Shown: positions 36,142 to 46,920 of the stretch, piece after piece | Layout of the letters: each line of letters begins with the position of its first letter | Position numbering within the stretch: the first letter of the stretch is position 1 | Assembly (NCBI RefSeq): GCF_048771995.1 | Contig: NC_133026.1 | Span: forward strand, 102,765,001-102,829,000 | DNA from: Taeniopygia guttata | Taxonomy: Eukaryota; Chordata; Aves; Passeriformes; Estrildidae | Direction of reading: 5' to 3' | Length of the DNA: 64,000 bases | Notes under the pieces: generated by a model | Databases searched by the model: none | Seen by the model: the letters and a program-made list of their open reading frames with translations, nothing else | Told to the model about the DNA's origin: nothing | Position numbers and translations under genes: made by a program

Positions 36142-37046
36142 TCTCCTCTCCTCTCCTCTCCTCTCCTCTCCTCTCCTCTCCTCTCCTCTCCTCTCCTCTC
36201 CTCTCCTCTCCTCTCCTCTCCTCTCCTCTCCTCTCCTCTCCTCTCCTCTCCTCTCCTCTCCTCTCCTCTCCTCTCCTCTCCTCTCCTCTCCTCTCCTCTC
36301 CTCTCCTCTCCTCTCCTCTCCTCTCCTCTCCTCTCCTCTCCTCTCCTCTCCTCTCCTCTCCTCTCCTCTCCTCTCCTCTCCTCTCCTCTCCTCTCCTCTC
36401 CTCTCCTCTCCTCTCCTCTCCTCTCCTCTCCTCTCCTCTCCTCTCCTCTCCTCTCCTCTCCTCTCCTCTCCTCTCCTCTCCTCTCCTCTCCTCTCCTCTC
36501 CTCTCCTCTCCTCTCCTCTCCTCTCCTCTCCTCTCCTCTCCTCTCCTCTCCTCTCCTCTCCTCTCCTCTCCTCTCCTCTCCTCTCCTCTCCTCTCCTCTC
36601 CTCTCCTCTCCTCTCCTCTCCTCTCCTCTCCTCTCCTCTCCTCTCCTCTCCTCTCCTCTCCTCTCCTCTCCTCTCCTCTCCTCTCCTCTCCTCTCCTCTC
36701 CTCTCCTCTCCTCTCCTCTCCTCTCCTCTCCTCTCCTCTCCTCTCCTCTCCTCTCCTCTCCTCTCCTCTCCTCTCCTCTCCTCTCCTCTCCTCTCCTCTC
36801 CTCTCCTCTCCTCTCCTCTCCTCTCCTCTCCTCTCCTCTCCTCTCCTCTCCTCTCCTCTCCTCTCCTCTCCTCTCCTCTCCTCTCCTCTCCCTCTCCTCT
36901 CCTCTCCTCTCCTCTCCTCTCCTCTCCTCTCCTCTCCTCTCCTCTCCTCTCCTCTCCTCTCCTCTCCTCTTCTCTCCTCTCCTCTCCTCTCCTCTCCTCT
37001 CCCTCTCCTCTCCCTCTCCTCTCCCTCTCCTCTCCCTCTCCTCTCC
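36142..37046. repeat. (CTCTC)n pentanucleotide array, 905 bp
   Basis: This is a homopyrimidine array with unit CTCTC (GAGAG on the minus strand). Positions 36142 to about 36890 are uninterrupted, roughly 150 perfect copies. The only variants lie at the right end: an extra C near 36891, a C-to-T at 36971, then four 11-bp units CCCTCTCCTCT from 37001 to 37044. Because 5 and 3 are coprime, every minus-strand frame reads the same Arg-Arg-Gly-Glu-Glu repeat, giving artefactual frames of more than 330 codons. Polypurine mirror repeats of this kind can form triplex (H-) DNA. The assembled length may differ from the true one. Confidence 0.98.
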
Positions 37047-39206
37047 GGCATTTTCTTTCTCTCATTTTTCCCCACGCTAAAGAACCCCAGGGGGTATATA
37101 ATTGTGTCCAAATCACCTTTTATATATGGGAAACACCATCTATGTTCATCAGTTTGGGTTATGCTCCAGAGCAGATAAATTAGTGCAAAGCTTCAAATGA
37201 TGCATATTAAATTTGTAGATTTATAACTTCAAGAATTTATTCTTGAACATTTGCATCTGAAGTGGTGATAAAACCCCCAAATTATGTCAAAATAAAAATG
37301 TAAACTAAATCAAGTTGTGCTCATCACACAAATGAGGACAATGATCCTTCCAGATCATGATGAAGATTTTGCATCTAGCCGTAAACATCCAGGAATCAGA
37401 TTAAAATTTATGTTACAGGTGTTACATCCTTGTCTCCAGTAATATCTTTCAGGATTTTTTTTTCCTCCTCCTCCCCAATGTGGCTAATCATATCTACCTA
37501 TATAAATGCTGAAAGAATGTTTTTGTTCATTTGCTGTACTTCATTATAGAGTGAAAGGAACCATGGATAGACAAGATTATTAGCCAAAAAAAATCATATA
37601 CTGGGTTGGAGTCAGAACTTTTCCTCTGTACAAGCAATACAACTGTTGCTTTTGGAAAAAAACATTCTGATACAAGAACTAACCCTTAAAAGCCAACCTT
37701 TAAATCTAATTTTTTCTCATTTGTGTCGTTGTTTACTATCCATACCATCTCATGCTTTGGAAGGTAGTGTGATTTTCTCTCTTGTTTATCCTTTTTTTTT
37801 TTTTTTAATTTTTTAACTTTTCTGCATTGATTTGATAGAGCTGCTGTAATAGTCTTGGAGCATAGTCTTAGAACATACTAGGTCTTGATGTTTCTCATAA
37901 AAAGGATTTTGTAGTCCCTGTGTAGTTGTTCCAAAAAGATTGCTTGTAGATTAATTATATTGTGCTCCATCTTAATTTGAACTGACTCTGTCAGAAAGTG
38001 GTAGATTTTGCCTACAAAAATGTATACAGATTTTTTTTTTAATTTTGAGTGATTCAATTTAAAAGTTTGAACTTTGTCAACAACCATTTAATTTCAAGTG
38101 AAATAATTCAATGTTACAACTTAAAAGCATGTTGCAGCTTAAAAGATGTTACAACTTAAGCAGCTGTGAATTATTAAATCAGATATATACTATACCAACT
38201 TTTGGAAAAATCCAGTATAAAGTATGTTTTGATGCAGAGAAATACTGGGTAAAAATGTAAATCAGGTTTGATCATTAAAACACTTCTGGTGTTTTTCACA
38301 GGTCTATTTTTTTTTGAGGTTGAATATTGTTCAGTATATAATAATCATTATCAATGAGAATGTTTGGGGGAGTTTTCTGTAATAAACAGAATGACTCTCT
38401 GTGTTAAACTCAGGAAAATTATACTGCTCTTACTATAAAGAATAATTTACCACTAGAATCACCATACACTGCATAAAGGTCTGCTCTGCCAAGATAACAT
38501 CACTAAATTTCTGTTCAAATTTCTGGAAAACCTCACAAAAGTCTAGGATGCCTAGTCATAAAATAGAGCAGCAGTGAAGTGAGAATGCAATGTCCTAACT
38601 GCAGAGGTGCCGTATTCTGCTTGACCCTGTAACTCTGGTTCTGCTCCTGTTGTTCCAAATATTTTCCATCTATGTGATCCCTTCATTTCCCCGTTCTAAT
38701 GAGGAAGGGTTAAATTGCTGCCCTCTGAGTACTGTTAGGAGTCTGTGGGGAGAGTTGATAGAGAAGCAAATCATATTGATGGGTAAGTGCTCTCAACTGA
38801 ACTGCAGCTAATCTGCTGATTTTCCTTAGCAGAAGCAGGAGAGGAAGCCAAGCCTGGGGCACCAGCATTAAGTCATGTCTAGGCTAGGGCAGGTCTAATC
38901 ACTCCACTCCCCCTTTTCCAGCGTCCCTGCTTTAACAGGAAGGACAGCACCATTGTTCCCTGGGCTACAGAAGGCAGTCTGACACGGGATGCAGCCAGAA
39001 TGGGAGGTTCCTGACCCACACCTTCCTGAGCTGAGCTGATCACCTGCAGAACTGCTCTGAGGGACCCAGAACAGCCCTGATTGCATGCTTTGCCCAATAT
39101 TCCCTTTTTTCCTTCTCACACATAATCAGCCCCTGCTGACTTTATTATTTTCCCCACTAGCTCTGGATTTACTGATTTTATGCCCTATTTGTTAATTCTG
39201 GTCTGG
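37047..39206. other. Unique non-coding stretch
   Basis: AT-rich, with several T runs (37791-37806). It includes a somewhat GC-richer patch at 38800-39120 just before the probable LTR. No exon, RNA or transposon is recognised. Confidence 0.5.
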
Positions 39207-39603
39207 TGTGAACCCCTGCCAAGCCAGGACTCCCATTACTGTGCTTCCATGTTATTCACTCAAAGGGAATTTCTCATACTTACTTTAACTTAGGCATTTT
39301 ATCCCAGTATTCACCCTTGTCTTAATAATTTTAGACCACTTCGTGTTTTGCCATCTACTTACCTCTGATTTTGTACAGTGTCCAGCAGACTCTCACATTT
39401 TTTCCTTGGTAGTCTGACCTCAGAACAGGGTTCCTAATCTGCATATATACCTGAACTGAGGGCTCACGTCTTGATTGCAGATAATTCCTTATGTAGAATC
39501 CCACAGTAAGTGTTTAACCTAATAAAATCTTGTGCTCATCATCTGCTTGTCTGCCCATGCCTGGGTATTGTACTCTGTTGGTGACACTGTGATAGTGACT
39601 GCA
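39207..39603 (+). mobile_element. Probable solo LTR of an endogenous retrovirus
   Basis: A 397-bp segment starts TGTGAACCCC and ends GTGACTGCA, giving TG...CA ends. It is flanked by GTCTGG (39201-39206) and GACTGG (39604-39609), a 6-bp duplication with one mismatch. Inside, in the right order, are a TATA-like CATATATAC (39442-39450), AATAAA (39521-39526) and a following GT-rich stretch, the layout of U3, R and U5. I do not recognise the family. A 6-bp duplication would suit an ERVK-type integrase. The ends rest on an imperfect duplication, so this is a moderate call. Confidence 0.5.
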
Positions 39604-39609
39604 GACTGG

Positions 39610-41599
39610 CAGCCTAGGTAGGTGAACAAAATTTTGATCCCAGAACCGAAGAAGGGTTTATGCAGGTGTAATCAGACTAATTAGGAACTGAGATAAATAG
39701 TTATTGCTTCAGTGGTTAAGGGGTTGGTTGTATTTCAGAAATTTTATGAACCCAGGATGCTGTGATCTTATCTTCCTTGCAGGTCTTTGTGCCTCCTGTA
39801 GGGATGCAACCTGAATGCTGGAATTACAGTAGTGAATCAAAACAAAGACTGACTCAGTTCACCCCTTTGTGTATCTGAAAGTTTCAAAAGAAAAGGTATT
39901 TCAGGGGAATGTGCTGAATGAGATGAACATGCCTAAGTGTCTTAAGATCCCTTTAAGCCTTGTATATCAAGGTCTATTTCCAGCCTATGGATGACTCATT
40001 TTGTGTGCTCCCAGCTGCTAGACCATTTTCTGCTGCTTCACATCCTTCAGGAATGGGGAATACTAGCACTGAAAGCAGTATCCTTGGAACTAGTCAGTGC
40101 ATTACCAGACCATTTTCTTCCTTTCTCTCAATTAGCATCTATGAACAACACATGGCGGTTTGGTATTTCAATCAATCTTTTCAATGCACATATAGCAGAG
40201 TTTTAATTAAAATTTTTCCTAAATAACATCTTTGGTGCTTGTCATAAAGTTCATGCTTGTATTTGAACTTGTAGTTAGTTCATTAGTGTCCTGAGTTATC
40301 TATTCTTCAGAGTAGTTTTATCCTGTATGTGTATGTATTTTAACTGAACTATCCACAGCAACAGCTTTTCCCCTCTGCTAGCTGGAAAAGCTAGAGGAGA
40401 AAATTAAACCTGACTGAAAAAGCTGATGCATTATTGTTTGGATGCCTTTAAAAAGTTGTGATAGGAATGCACTGAAATAAAAAAAAATTTCCCCTGCTGT
40501 GGCCTGTCCTATTCCTAATCATTATTCTTCAATGCTTTGAGCACTGATTATCATTACTTTGCCTCTGACAGGAATGGATGCATTTGAGGGAGGTGAGGTG
40601 AGCATATCTTAACTGTATTCACTGTGTTTTGCTGCTGACTGTCCTGGTAAAAGTGGGAGCTGTGGTACACTCTAACCTAGGGTTTTGGTTCTCACTGAGG
40701 TCATTCTTTTCACCCATGTCAGGTCATCAGCAATGCACCCTTAGGACGGAGAGGGAACACTTTACAGAAATGTTACATTCCCCAGGACTACAGCAGTTAC
40801 AGGCTTTCGTTCTTGAGGATTTCATTTGTAACAAAAGCCTTTGTACAACTTTCTAAGAGTTCAAAGGAAAAAACAGCTCCAACAAAATCCTGTCCCTCAT
40901 TAGCACAATGAACAGTTGTTTGTGCAATCATTTGATCTCAGCACAAGCATTGACAAAGAGCATTGAGAAGTAAACCAAGCCTTTTCAGAGGGTGTCTCCA
41001 GACAGGACAGGTGAAGAAGCTGATATCCTTATTAGAAGAGCAGTAAAAACTCTAAAGGATGCAGTAAGCAAAGAGCCAAACTGGACTTGTTTGTGGAAAA
41101 ACCTCTTTCTAGAGGAACAGTTTTTCTTCTCTCATATATTTCCCATCTCACTAGAAAGCTGGCAGACAAACTTTTCTTTACATGAATAAGCTAATACTGC
41201 TCCATTTGACAGAGTTTACAGATTGTGCTACAATGAGATGTGGAATTTCATGTTCAGGCTCCAAACAGCCTGACACTACAGCAAATAGTGTATGCAAGTA
41301 GAGTTTTTTCATGTAAGGAAAAAAGAACATGGAGCAAGAGCTAATTAATTTTAAAAGAGAAGTAATTACTTTAAGGCTTAATTAAAAATTAACCTGCTTT
41401 AAGACCTACTGAGAAAATTACTGCAAACTGTGACTTAGCTTAATTTTGGCATAGCTAAATCACACACTCACTTGAGACAAAGAGGTTTCAGATTGAAGCA
41501 GGTGGGAGTCTTCCCCCTGGGCTTGTAGTGAAATCATGTTTAAGTAGACTGGGTTACTTCACATCCTAAACCTTCACATTCCTTCACCTAAGTACAATA
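39610..41599. other. Unique non-coding stretch with a homeodomain-site cluster
   Basis: No gene or transposon is recognised. The TAATTA cluster at 41342-41384 is listed separately. Confidence 0.5.
41342..41384. promoter_or_regulatory. Cluster of three homeodomain core sites
   Basis: TAATTA occurs at 41342-41347, 41363-41368 and 41379-41384, with further ATTA cores just after. TAATTA is the palindromic core for many homeodomain proteins. Such clusters mark developmental enhancers but also arise by chance in AT-rich DNA. Confidence 0.25.
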
Positions 41600-41740
41600 G
41601 ATATTCAAGGCCAGGCTGGATAGAGCCCCTAGCAACCTGATCTAGTGGATGGCATCCCTATCCATGGAGGGGAAGTTGAATCTAGATGATCTTTAACATG
41701 CCTTCCAACCCAAAAAATTATATGATTCTATGATTCTGTA
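41600..41740 (+). mobile_element. CR1 LINE 3' fragment, short
   Basis: From AGATATTCAAGGCCAGGCTGG through CAACCTGATCTAGTGG and GGATGGCATCCCTATCCATGG, it ends CCTTCCAACCCAAAAAAT. The best-preserved tail in the window follows: ATTCTATG-like units in TATGATTCTATGATTCTG. It is the final ~140 bp of the element only, in sense. Confidence 0.93.
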
Positions 41741-42999
41741 ATATAATCTATGAATGAGGTGCTCATCCTGTGCACCAGCCAAAATTATTCACTTTAGTCT
41801 ACTAATGTGAGTGTTCACTTTGGGATGTGTGAGAATCCAGGGTCAGACATGACTGTTGATGGCTTTTTTGTTAGGGTTTTAACAGGTCCAACAGAGGATA
41901 CTGACAAAAGACTGTCTCTCATATGTGTAACCTGCCCTCTGAATTAAGTGCTGCTGGAGTCTATTTTTGTAGTTAAAACAAACAAACAAAAAAAGACCCC
42001 TGAAGGGTTTTGATAGTGTCCCAGTAAGAAAGGGATTTAAAAAAGGAAAGATTAATCTTTTAGCATCTTGGGAAGACTTCTCTAACTGTAATAAACTGTA
42101 TTTTCTTTCACATTGCTTAACAGGAAAATACCTTGGTAGTTTGTTGGGGATTTTTTCCTAATGAGAGAATTATGTCAACTGATTAAATATTCAGGATCTA
42201 CAGAGATTTCTATGTATGTCAAAGAATTTGGTTTAAGAATAGTTCCCCAGTAATCTCTAGATGTAAAGCCTAAAGCCACACAAATGCAACAAATAATTAT
42301 TACCCAGGCAATCTTGTGCTTTTCAATAACAGATAGCTTTGGCTTATTGCTTTTTTTCCTTAGGAAATAGTAAATTCACAATTACATGTAGTTCTAAAGA
42401 TATTGTGTGGGCAAATACTTTCTGCCAAGAAAAGGTGAAAGACTATTGAAAAATGTTAAAATGTTCTAGTAGCTGAACACTCAAAATACTTTTGACATTT
42501 TTAAAAAGAAATAGTTCATCTTCTCATGCTGAAATGGCCTTTACTTTTTGAAGTAACTAAGTGATAAAGAGTGGGAGTTAAGAAAAAAGGTTAAGTAACC
42601 TTGAGACAAAACCCAGTGCTCATCTTCCAACAAACTCTAAACCTTAATTTGATCTGCATTATTATTTCTTCCTTGCATGGTTTTCATTTTCCTGAAACCT
42701 TTTGTTTTTCCTTTTGTTCTCCTCTTCTCTGACCCCTCTCCCAATTCAATACAAAAAAAGTTTTTTGGCAATCAGGCAGCTGCCTTGCCATGGATACAAA
42801 ATAAAGAAATCAGATAAATAACTCCATGAGCATTTTCCAAGTTCACTCAATTCTGAATTGTCTTCAGGGGGGAAATGAATGATTTGGAGGGTGTAGGACT
42901 GGAGAAAGAGAGATTTTTTTCCCCAGCTTTGAACTACCATTGTAGAGCTTTACTACCTTTAGCATTCATACAATGCTAACTCTTCTTGAAATAACTCCT
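41741..42999. other. Unique non-coding stretch
   Basis: It contains the A/C tract at 41974-42000. Otherwise nothing recognisable is seen up to the hexamer array. Confidence 0.55.
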
Positions 43000-43135
43000 C
43001 TCCCTTTCCCTTTCCCTTTCTCTTTCCCTTTCCCTTTCCTTTTCCCTTTCCCTTTCCCTTTCCCTTTCCCTTTCCCTTTCCCTTTCCCTTTCCCTTTCCC
43101 TTTCCCTTTCCCTTTCCCTTTCCCTTTCCCTTTCC
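43000..43135. repeat. (CCCTTT)n hexanucleotide array, about 136 bp
   Basis: About 22 units of CCCTTT, with two variant units near the left end (TCTTTCCC near 43021 and CCTTTTCCC near 43038). The rest is uniform to 43135. Open frames on both strands read alternating Phe-Pro or Lys-Gly and are artefacts. Like the pentamer array it is pure pyrimidine on the plus strand. Confidence 0.97.
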
Positions 43136-45062
43136 ATCTGACTATGGAAGTCCTGGTCACTCCAAACACTGAAGAAAAATTGGGAAGGTTTTGTTTCCTG
43201 TGGTTTTTCAGGGTGACTGCTGTCTGTTGCTGGGGTACACTAATGGCTTCTGAAAACGTTATTCTAGTTGAATGCTCCAGCACTAATTTAGAATTATATT
43301 AAATTGAACCTGTAATATGTTTCCAATTCTGACATCCCTGTTCCACCCACCATTTCCTTGGCTTCAGCATTTCACTGCATTTTATGCTTCCTCTGTATGT
43401 TGGGTTGTGCCTGAGACAGCCTGTAGACTACAAAGGTCTTCCAAAATCTGTCAGTGCTGAAAACTTTATCACTGGCTTCCAAACAATTTTTTTAATAGTT
43501 TTACTAAATAAAATTTTCTTCATAAAGTGCACTTTTAGAGAATAGTAAAGGAAAATAATAAAGGGGACTAATATCTTGTATACTTAATTTTTTACTTAAT
43601 TAATTTTTAGTGAGGGATTATAGTTGTTTACATATTATACCATATTTATTTTGCTTGTTTTCATGTATCTTGCTTTTATGCATTTGAGTTATATTTTAAA
43701 ATTATAATATGTACACTGGCAGTACATATATGATTATACATCCTGCTGGTAGATCCTGCTGGTCTACATATCTACTAAAGTGGATTGAATTTATTTAATC
43801 CTAAGAATTTACATTTTTATGAAACCACTAAATTAAAATATAGTGACTAAATAAGTAAACTAAACTACGCAAGAATTCTGTTAGATAATTAATGCAAGGG
43901 ACAACTTGAATTCAATCTTTTTGATTAAAGAATAAAACACTGCCACAAAGTAATTTGTCATATAGTAATGCATAAACAAGGAATTACAGGAAATGACTAT
44001 CTGTTGCCAACAAAATACCATAAACTGAAAGCACCTTAACTCTATTGATTCTTCCCACATTGCTGCTGGTATTTTATTAAGGGACACATGACTGAGGTTC
44101 AGAACAGGTGATATAGATATAGGTACATCTAAAATCAGCTGAGTTACTGTATCATTTGCATACATACCTACTATAATTCTACTTTAATTTTACTTTAATT
44201 TCTAGTTTAATTTTACTAACAAGCATAATAATTAGCAGAGAAAATGTAGCCACAGAACCTTTAACTGAATTAGTAGTCAGAGCAGGTACCTAGGGTTTTC
44301 TGGCAGGCTTGATTTCCTTGCACTTCAGCCTGAATGACCTGTGTTCACTCAGTAGCTACATCAGGAACAAAATAGGTGTGAGGGTCTCTGTGCCTATGCT
44401 GTGCCTATACTGCATAGCCAGAGAGGATAATTTGGAAGGTAAATCTTGCAACAACTACAAACCCACTTAAAATTAGATTTTATCCTACAAATGTGTTCCA
44501 TAACGGTGCTATGCCAGATTTTAAAACTGTTTTCTGTCGACAAGAACCACTTCCAGGCTATGACTATCACAAAAAAATGGTGGGAAGAGCTCAGCCTAGA
44601 ACACAGAAAAAATATGGTTTATAGGTTAATGTAGCTAATGACAGCCAATGTCACGTGAGTTTGGCCTGATGAATTTTATCCTAGAAGACCCCAGACCACG
44701 TTCAGAACTACTAAGGTGTAAAGTAGGCATGATATAGATTATTAGCTACATACACATATACTGAAGAAACTTTGTTATTATTTAATTTTGATTTATTTTA
44801 TTTTAAGTAGAGAATCTATTAAATTGTAGGGCAGACATCTAAAATTTAAACCCATGAAAAAACAACTCAAACGAATAATGGTATCAAATATTTGTAAGCA
44901 TTCACAAGATAAGAAAAAGATTAAAAGCAGTCAACTGGATTCATATTAGCAAGTCAGATCAAACCAATCTGAATTCTTTCTTTCTAACCATGTGTTCTGT
45001 TCTGTATCTTAGCTCTAGTAAGGCTCTTAACAATAGTCCTCCTATAATAGTCTCAAAAGCAG
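43136..45062. other. Unique AT-rich non-coding stretch
   Basis: No gene or transposon is recognised. Small local repeats occur: a doubled ATCCTGCTGGT at 43740-43764 and a period-11 TACTTTAATTT repeat around 44179-44215. Confidence 0.55.
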
Positions 45063-45621
45063 CATGACCAGCAGGTCAAGGGAGGGGGCTCTACCCCTCA
45101 ACTTCACTCTTGTGAGACCTCACCTGGAGTGCTGCATCAGAGTTCTGGCCCCAAACATGAAAAGGATGTGGCCCTGCTGGAGTAAGTCCAGAGGAGGCCA
45201 CAAAGATGATCAGAGGGCTGGAGCCCTATCAAGACAGGCTGAGAGAGCTGGGGTTGTTCAGCCAGGAGAGAAGACTTCAAGGAGACCTTAGAGCAGCCTT
45301 CTGGTACCTAAAAGGGGTCTAAAAGGGAGCTGAAGAGGGACTTCTTACCAGGGATAGTGATAGGACAAAGGAAAATGGCTTCAAGCTGAAAGAGGATAGG
45401 ATTAGATTAGATATTAGATCTTTTTCTGTGAGGGTGGTGACACACTAGAACACATTGCCCAGAGAATCTTGGGGATGTCCCCATGCCTGGAAGTTTTCAA
45501 GGCCAGGATGGATGGGGCATCAAGCAACCTGGTTTAGTGGAAGTTGTCCATACCCATGGCACGGGGCATGGAACTGGATGGTCTTTAAGACCCAACAAAA
45601 CCATTCTAGGATTCTGTGAAG
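45063..45621 (+). mobile_element. CR1 LINE 3' fragment, longest copy in the window
   Basis: A sense CR1 of about 560 bp. It runs through GACCAGCAGGTCAAGGGAGG, the CTCACCTGGAGTGCTGCATC block, GTCCAGAGGAGGCCAC, AAGATGATCAGAGGGCTGGAG, CAGGCTGAGAGAGCTGGGG, GGATTAGATTAGATATTAG and CTGGAAGTTTTCAAGGCC, ending with the tail ATTCTAGGATTCTG. It covers the very end of the coding part and the 3' untranslated region. Frameshifting indels leave no usable frame. Confidence 0.96.
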
Positions 45622-45902
45622 GTGCAGAAATTTGATTTACAGTGAAAGATTGATTGGATAACATAACTGAAAAATAAATACCAGAAGGTTCCCTGTCAAA
45701 CTGGAAGGAAGCATCTAGTCAAATTCAGCAGATACATTTCACAGATGGTGTCTTTTATGTTCCGTAGCTTTATTACTGATGTAGGCAAAGAAATTAAAAG
45801 CATTACATTTACCAACAATTAAATTTGGAAATTTTTATAATTTGCAATGATATTTTATTATGTGTATATATATATAGATAGATATAAACATTATAGGTGT
45901 GT

Positions 45903-45938
<36 letters not shown>

Positions 45939-46759
45939 TACATATAATGATAAAACTTTGACATTAAAATAAAAGCTCAGTGAAACAGGTAGAAGTATTC
46001 AGATTCACAAGGAGAAAGTTGGAACAACGGAGTAGGTAGCTGCTCTGAGAAAGGTCTCTGGGAATTGCTGTGGATCACAAGTCAAATGAACCCTTTAATG
46101 CCATGCAGGTACAGAGAAGATTATTGTACTCAAATATGTTAGGCAGAATGGTGGAAAAATTCTTTAGTAATGTTTCCCACTGGTAGCATCTAACCCCATT
46201 TGCTGTTTCAAGAATCATCTCAGGAAGACGTAGAACAATTAAAATGCACTAAGAAAAACTAAAATCCCTTGACTAGAAATACAGAAAGTTTTATTTGGGT
46301 TTTTAAGCTGTTTTAGTAAACAGAAGAAAAATCTGATGGGAATATAACAACAGGCTTTCAACATGAAAAAGCTGTTGCAAAGAAAAGGGAATAATCTATT
46401 ATTCATGTCCAAAATGGGTAGAGAACAGAAGTAATAGTTTCAAGCTGCAGTAAGAAAGATCCATGTTAAATGTGAGAAAAACTTTTCACTTTCTAAGTGA
46501 AGCAGTAAAAGAGATTGTGCAGTAAGGCTGCAGAGTCCCATCACAGCAGGTTTGTGAGAGAAGGTAATGAAGGAATTGAAGGTAGTTAATACTTTCTCAG
46601 TAAACACTGAGGATTAACTAAATAACATCTCAAAGGCCCTCCTGTCTTTATGAATGCCTTATATTTACGGGCTTTTTTTGCTTTAAAATAAAAGTTTTAG
46701 TATTCTTCTTTTTGTTTTTGTGAGGTGAGGAGAAAATTCATTATCTAAGTCAACATTTT
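45622..46759. other. Unique non-coding stretch
   Basis: Contains the (AT)15 tract and surrounding TA-rich DNA. Nothing else is recognised. Confidence 0.55.
45907..45936. repeat. (AT)15 dinucleotide microsatellite
   Basis: Thirty bases of perfect AT alternation. A related TATATATATAGATAGATA stretch lies about 40 bp upstream. Confidence 0.95.
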
Positions 46760-46920
46760 ATAGAAACATAAAATGGATTGTGTAGTAAGTGACCATAAAG
46801 ATCCATCTAGATCCAACCCCTCCTGCCATGTACAGGGACACCTTCCATTAAAGCAGTTCGTACAGAGTGCCATCCAGCCTGGCCTTGAACACTGCCAGGG
46901 ATGGTGTCTCCACATGATGA
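46760..46920 (-). mobile_element. CR1 LINE 3' fragment
   Basis: The diverged tail complement (TAGAAACATAAAATGG) leads into AGATCCATCTAGATCCAACC, CCTGCCATGTACAGGGACACC, GCCATCCAGCCTGGCCTTGAA and CACTGCCAGGGATGGTG. Similarity stops at about 46920. It is an antisense, truncated copy. Confidence 0.88.

Noticed and set aside
36142..37046. CRISPR-like or other bacterial repeat system
   Set aside because: Direct 5-bp repeats without spacers in clearly avian DNA with CR1 and LTR elements.
36079..37116. Two minus-strand frames of 334-345 codons with Arg/Gly/Glu repeats
   Set aside because: They are translations of the CTCTC array. All frames give the same pentapeptide, and there is no unique protein sequence.
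37383..37395. miR-30-like seed (GTAAACATCC)
   Set aside because: Only the seed matches; the rest of the mature sequence and the hairpin are absent.
43000..43135. Interstitial telomere repeat
   Set aside because: The unit is CCCTTT, not the vertebrate telomeric CCCTAA.
42966..43302. Frames of Lys-Gly or Phe-Pro repeats on both strands
   Set aside because: They arise only from the CCCTTT hexamer array.
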